This document shows positions 58,136-64,000 of a stretch of 64,000 nt of DNA, piece by piece. The position numbers and the translations under genes are program-made. The notes below the pieces were generated by a model. The model had not been told where the DNA came from and ran no database searches. It saw nothing but the letters and a program-made list of their open reading frames with translations. Where the stretch lies: positions 186,001 to 250,000 of the forward strand of contig SADC01000312.1 in NCBI GenBank assembly GCA_004194705.1. The letters run 5' to 3'. Positions within the stretch are counted from its first letter, which is position 1. Each line of letters starts with the position of its first letter. The DNA comes from Ditylenchus dipsaci. Lineage: Eukaryota; Nematoda; Chromadorea; Rhabditida; Anguinidae.

Positions 58136-61100
58136 TGTTTTATTCGTTTCATATTAGCAGCCTTTCCAGTAGGGGACCAAAGGTAGGTTGTTCCTGAATT
58201 TAGTGACGGTAAAAACATCTCTCGGTAGAGTCGCCACTTGCGATACACGTTGTTTTGCTGTTTATTAGAGTTCTATGCAATAAGTATTAATGTTTCGCTC
58301 ACTACACTTATTTTGATATTTTTCGGAGCGGTATCGGAGCGGTCGAAATACACAAGAGCTCTCTTCTATTATAAAACCCCTGTCAGGATGTTAAAAAATA
58401 TGAACCCCATGTTTTCTATTAGAGAAATACAATAACAACCTTTTATTTTACAAAAAACTTTGTAAATAGCGAATGATGTTGCTTTTTGAATTAATTTTCG
58501 GGTTGGCGGTTTTGGTGTATCTAAGTGGTTCGGGCTCCATCCTAGTGGTTTCGGCTTATCAAAGTGCTTCGGGCTCTATCCTGATGGTTCGGGGGCATCC
58601 ACGTGTTTGGGGTACTTTCCTGGTACTTGGGGGATAATCACGTGGCCATTTACCTACCCTACCTGGCCACCTAACCATCCTAACTTGCCGCCTACTTACT
58701 CTACCAGACCACATACTTTCACTAATTTTTTCAAGACAAAAAATGATGTGAAAAATACAGAAATTATAGTTAAATGAAAGTTTGATGTTTGTTTTATTTG
58801 GCTACAGCGGAATGCTTTTTCCTATATGCGAACACTGACTTCCGCATAAAAATCTAAGTTATGGGCCTGGGAATGTCAAAATATGTAAATTATAGTTAGC
58901 CAAAATTTTCGAATTTCTTTCTGTTGGCAGCAGTATCTGCTCCCACACAACACCTCCGGGTACAGCAAAACAGACTAATGCACTTAAAACTGAGTTATGG
59001 GCCTTGAAATGCAAAAAATTTAAATTATAGTGAACAGAAATTTTCGAATTTGTTATGGTCGTTAACAGGTTTCTCCTCTCCTTGCCACCGTTAGGATTCG
59101 AACCTGCATAGTTAACTTTATGTCGTGACGACGGCAGATAACAGCGCTTTAGTATAGGGCTGGGAGAAGGATGTCCAAAAAGCAAAACATCAATATGACT
59201 AGTCAAACATTTTGGAAAATTAATTTGAATAGTGCATTAGCCAAGTTCCAGTAAGTTAGCTTCGACCAAATTGTCGAAATTGGCAGATTTTTGCATAATT
59301 CTAATCATAAAAAAGTTGGCCAATAGACATCTGAAAATGTTTGGTTGACATTGTTAATTAACTTTTAGTGCCGCTCTCAACATAGAGGCAGGCAATTGCA
59401 CTCAAGCCCTTTATTTCAAGTGCTCCCACATTGTATACCTACAGGGTGTTTCGAAAAATCAACTACTGCTGAAATTTCGAGTTCGTTTTTTATACGGTGT
59501 TTTAAATTAACATATGATAGTTCTCGCTTGAATTTCTCACGACTGTTTTATAGAATCCTACGTGAAATTAGAAAATTCTGAAGAATAGGGTCTGAAAATT
59601 TTTTAATTCGACTGGGGGAGATCCTACCTACCGTATTTCTTCTAATTAAAAAAAGATTTTCAACCCCTTGAAAATAGAGAAAATCCGCAATCGATCTTGA
59701 GATTTTCGCATGAAAATTCATAATAAAAAAAACGGAATCGGTAAGCTTGTGGGAGTTGACAAAATGCGCTAAACAACTCTGCAAAATTTTTGCTATGAGC
59801 CAATATGCAGACCCTCAAAGTAGGGGGTGCCAGTTTATTAGAGACTGCCGTTTAATTAGAGGAAATACGGCACGCAAAATTATTTTTAGGTGTTTAAGTT
59901 TGTTTTGAAGCACCCTGTACGAGACAATCAAGTGATAATCTACCAATAATGCACCAATCATTGCAGTAATCTAGTGCAGATAATTTTTCTTTTTTCAATG
60001 AATTTTTTGTTGAAAGTTGATTTGATAGACTGACAAGATCACTTCTCCAGGAAAACCTTGCATTATTTCAGTCGTGAACCAAATCAACACAGATTTTGCC
60101 AAATTTTTGATAATTGCACATAAAAGACTCTTACATCTTAAAGTGTGCTGACAAAAATCTCTGTAAAACATTGTTTTCTACTTTAACGTAAAATCTTAAT
60201 AGCCAGAGTATTAGTTGGTAAACCTTAATTTTCAGTTTTATAACACAAACAGTCAGAATAACACGAATTAATTACATTTGCTGCTCTCAAACATGGCCAA
60301 ATGCATATATTAGTTTATAGTAGATCTCCTTCACATGAGTAACTCAACAACAAATATTATCATTAGCATACCCGTTAAAACGACACCTCGGCAGGAATTT
60401 GGATGACCGACAGAGAAACACGAAAACTTTTGCCCCCGTTATAACGACGTTCTTGGTATCAAAAAAAACGGTCGCAAGCAGTCAAACTAGTCCCAATATA
60501 ACGGAACTCTTCTGTTTTGATCAAAAAAAAATCAGATTTGAGCTTAGTTTTTGCAAACTAAATTTGAATTTTAAAAGGAGTTGTGAAAAATTTGCTCATT
60601 TCTAGTTTTCACCGTTTTTTATGTTACCTCTGTTTTTGCTCTTTGTTGTTTGTTCTCTACTGGATTTCGAAAAAATGCTGTGAAAAAAATATCCCCATAC
60701 AACGACACCTTTAACCAGTCCACAGGGGTGCCGTTATATCGACACTTGACTTCATTAGTAATATTTTGCAACTTTTTCTATTTATATTGGTTAAGCTAGT
60801 ACAAAATTAGGAGTACACAATTTCGAGTGCTGGCTAACACAGGGCTTCCATATCGAAATATTTTATAACTAGTTTTTAAAGGGGCTTATCGGCACCTGTA
60901 CCCTATTTTGAAATTTTAAAGGGAGGTATGTGTTAATTCATCACATACTCCCCTTATTACCCTACCTGTATATCCACTACCCCCCCCCCTTCTGGCCTAC
61001 AAAATTACCGCCCACTTTCCTTATCTACGTTCCTGATGGTTAGGGGGCATCCAGGTAGTTCGTGCCTCATTTGGTTGTTAAGGGGTTTCTAAGTAGTTCG

Positions 61101-64000
61101 GATCCAATCTTGGTGGTTCGGGTACTTTCCTGATGGTTCGAGCCCTATCCTGGTGTTTTAGGTCTCGTCCTGATCTTCGAGGGCATCCACGTTGTTCGGG
61201 TCCCTTCCTGGTGGTTAGAGCTTATCCGTGTGGTTTAGACCCCATCCTGTCGGTTAGAGTACTTTCCTGGTAGTTCGAGCTCCTTTCTGGTTGTTGAAGG
61301 GTGTGAATGTGATTCGATCCCTATCCTGGTGTTTGGGGGTATCCACAAAGTTTGGGCTCCATCGTGGCGGTTGAAGTACTTTTCTGTTGTTTCGAGCCCC
61401 ATGATTCGAGCCTCATCCTGGTAGTTTTGGGGAAACCACGTGGTTCGAAACCTATCCTGATGGTTTGGGCGAATGTGAAAAAAATGCGAAAAAATTTAGC
61501 AATAACAGCATCTACTAAAAGCATAGTCCGAAAAAAAATATTACAAGAAGTTTCATTACGAAGGCTAGGAGGCCTGGCGGTATCGCCAGAAAATTAGCGC
61601 CAATTCAAATATTTTTGATATTTTCACATAAAACCTCCACTTTTCCACTTCAAGGTGGCGAAATCTCAATTTTATTCACAGCAAACCCTAAATCTAATTG
61701 CAAAAAGTCTTCCGGCCCCAATTTTTCGTCCAGTAGGGAGATATGAAAAATCCGACACGCATGCCTCTATCTACAATGAAAGGGCTATTCAATGACACTA
61801 AGATCTCCACAAAAGGTCCACGAAAAGTGAGATAAATCGTGTTCCGAACACATTCAGTCAATAAATTACTGAATGTGGGTAATAAAAGCTGCTTTTGAAG
61901 TTTATTCGATTTTTTTCGTCCAGCAAGGCGATATGAAAAACAAACGCGCATGCTCAAACCTACAGTTAAAGAGCTATCGAAGGACATTGAAATCTCCACG
62001 AAGTGTCCACAAAAAGTTCCAAACAGCGCTACACACTGACACATGCCTAATACTATATGGTATATGGAAATAAGTATATGGTGTATGGAGATAAGTACAT
62101 TTTAGGGCATTTTCGCAAAATATAAGCTATCCTATAATAAATAGTTTTGTCCTCAATAGGTCTTTCAAAATTATGTAGTATCATTTCCACAAACATTATT
62201 TAGGGTATGTGATAGATTCAATCTTCAAGAGTAGTGGAACTATAGTGAACAGGCAATTTTTTGAAATAACTTATAAATAAATATACAATCCTTGTTTTGT
62301 GTTCAGGAGATCGCTACAGTTCAGTAGTCCCATTTAATACAAACTAGCCCCGCGAAAACGAAAAGAACATGATCACAGCAGTGTTAATATCCTCTACTCT
62401 AGGTCCAGCGGTTATTTGGTCATTTAATTTGGAGGTGATTTGTAGTTTAAAATTTTCATTTTCTTATATAATATTTAAAACATAAGATGATTCATCGATT
62501 TGGTAGATGAACACGGTACTGATAGACTCCGAAATATATCACACAGTAATTCGGTGCACTGTAAGCAGCGAGTATATTTTTATTGGCTTATATGAAGGTG
62601 TTCTAATTTAGTACAATTATTACATGCTTAGTCTAAAACAGCACGATTGTTAACAAAAGGTAAATCCTTGCCCTACAGATTTCCACACGAAAATCGATTA
62701 TAGTAATTATGCTACCTGGGAGTTCTTCACGATCACTTTTCACTAAAATCATTAACAAAATTAAATGTGACCACAAAATTGAAGTGAAGAGAGTCTGAGA
62801 CCCAAGACTGGATAATAGACTGGATCAACCTTTCTCAGGTTTGGTCACTGTAAAAGTGTATAAGTTTTATTATTGTAAAAGTTTGTAAAAGTTTTATTAT
62901 TATTTATTATTATAAGCACTGGATATCATTCAGACGGGAGAAAAGAACGCTGGATAGTATTTGGTAACTCTACTATGTTTCCATAGCGGCCTTCCAAGTT
63001 AAGTATCAGCCACCAGTAGGTATTTCAGATATATAACAGTGGATACAATTTGTTTTTAGAGGTCACTGACACTGGATGGTGTGGCCACTAGAAACATCAC
63101 TGGAAAAAAACTAGATATATAACACTGGATCTTTTGTGAAGGTGGCTATAACCCTTGCCATTTAAGATAATTAGGTAAATAAGACTGGACATGTGATCCT
63201 GAATCTGGCTCACTTTAAGCGTAAACCCTGATGCAGCACATATCACCTCCAAACCTACAGAGTGAGTCACAAAAACTGGTGCAAAAATGAAGAAGAATTC
63301 AATTCGATTTCTCAAAGAAATTTTCGATCATAACTGTTATTTAATCCACTTCTCTAGAATGTTTTCACAGAAAATCATATTCTTAGCGTGTTTGAAACTC
63401 ATTATGAATTTAGGTATAGTAAAGAATACAAAATCTCTAAACATAGAGCCTCTTCTCAAACCTACAACTGATAGAACAGAAAAAGACTGTATCATGTGAG
63501 TTGGACAATTCATGGTTTCAAACAAAATTCGTGTGTTGTGGAGATTCCCGAAAATTTCAAAAATTGGCCGAGCAAGGCGTTTCCTACACCAATTTTTTAA
63601 AATTCCACCAGTTTTTCTGACAAAAATTACAGGGGTATACATTAGCTAAATTCAAGCTGCGACCCAGTAAATTTTTTGATCTGCATTTCGTGTTCTTAGA
63701 AAAATGCAAAAGCTTTACCAAGTTTTTTTCCGTTGTCAAATTCATGACCACATACTGTATAACCTCCAGTAATTCTCCGTAGTGTATTGATTTCAACTAC
63801 ATGAAAATTTTGAAATTGTAAATAAAAAATTACCTTTACTCTAAAATCCTAGTCAAGAAACAAGACTGTGGATTATTAAAGGGTGAGAGGGATTAATCGA
63901 GGTTGTACGGAAAATGGCCGTACTTTTCAGTAAGCTCTGCCACAGATAAACTCATCGTGTAACGTAACCCTCTCTAGCTAAAAGAAATCTCAGATAAGGT

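Larger units (their letters stand above)
50668..64000. repeat. Giant inverted repeat (arms at least 5.87 kb, loop 1.6 kb), truncated by the window
   Basis: The left arm 50668-56538 matches the reverse complement of 58136-64000 throughout. Paired coordinates sum to 114668 at the outer edge and 114674 at the inner edge. The loop is 56539-58135. I found only one-base length differences between arms (near 51753, 52015, 53953, 54800, 55016 and 55667), mostly in homopolymers, and noticed no substitutions. The right arm reaches the last base, so the full arm length is unknown. Every open frame in one arm recurs mirrored in the other, and none shows a domain. Confidence 0.95.

Noticed and set aside
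57811..58248. 145-residue minus-strand frame rich in D/V/W/M
   Set aside because: It is a direct translation of the GACATCC minisatellite.

Overview
The window looks like AT-rich nuclear DNA of an invertebrate animal. It has spliced genes with GT..AG introns, animal-type transposon debris (foldback/Mutator-like, hAT, pogo and mariner families), tRNA-derived SINE-like repeats and minisatellites. There is no operon structure and no bacterial feature. The species cannot be named from the sequence.

Three genes carry the real coding content, and all are members of one protein family I do not recognise. Gene A (+, about 275-2997) lacks its first exon. Gene C (-, 14540-6804) converges on A. Gene B (+, 27952-38522) is divergent from C. 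Each is reconstructed with the same exon order and mostly the same intron phases (2, 2, 1, 0, 0). Shared landmarks in order are a leader with a hydrophobic stretch (B and C), an L-C-W/Y motif, an IP-E-like motif, a paired-cysteine block (GxCC), an SKC-Y/F-x-W motif, and a C-terminal block ending in a YP...C pattern. Several exons carry one-base frame breaks, almost all beside short homopolymer runs. Uncorrected long-read indels are at least as likely as pseudogenisation.

Layout. 1-3.1 kb gene A. 3.1-6.7 kb SINE, mariner MITE, a foldback Mutator-like element with transposase remains, and a palindromic MITE. 6.8-14.5 kb gene C, whose large first intron (9.9-14.2 kb) is packed with nested hAT, pogo and hairpin MITEs. 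14.5-27.9 kb intergenic DNA with minisatellites, a long diverged palindrome at 20 kb, a Mutator-like transposase relic at 23 kb and several hairpin families. 28-38.5 kb gene B, whose third intron holds a foldback element with a coding-like exon. 39-45 kb a cluster of foldback elements whose inverted arms are short tandem repeats. 45-50 kb a region built from duplicated tRNA-like SINE modules. 50.7-64 kb a giant inverted repeat with arms of at least 5.87 kb and a 1.6 kb loop, running off the window end.

The strongest unusual systems are (i) the unrecognised secreted-looking gene family and (ii) five foldback elements with inverted tandem-repeat arms and 8-10 bp target-site duplications. One of these encodes a Mutator-like transposase fragment, which ties the others to that superfamily.
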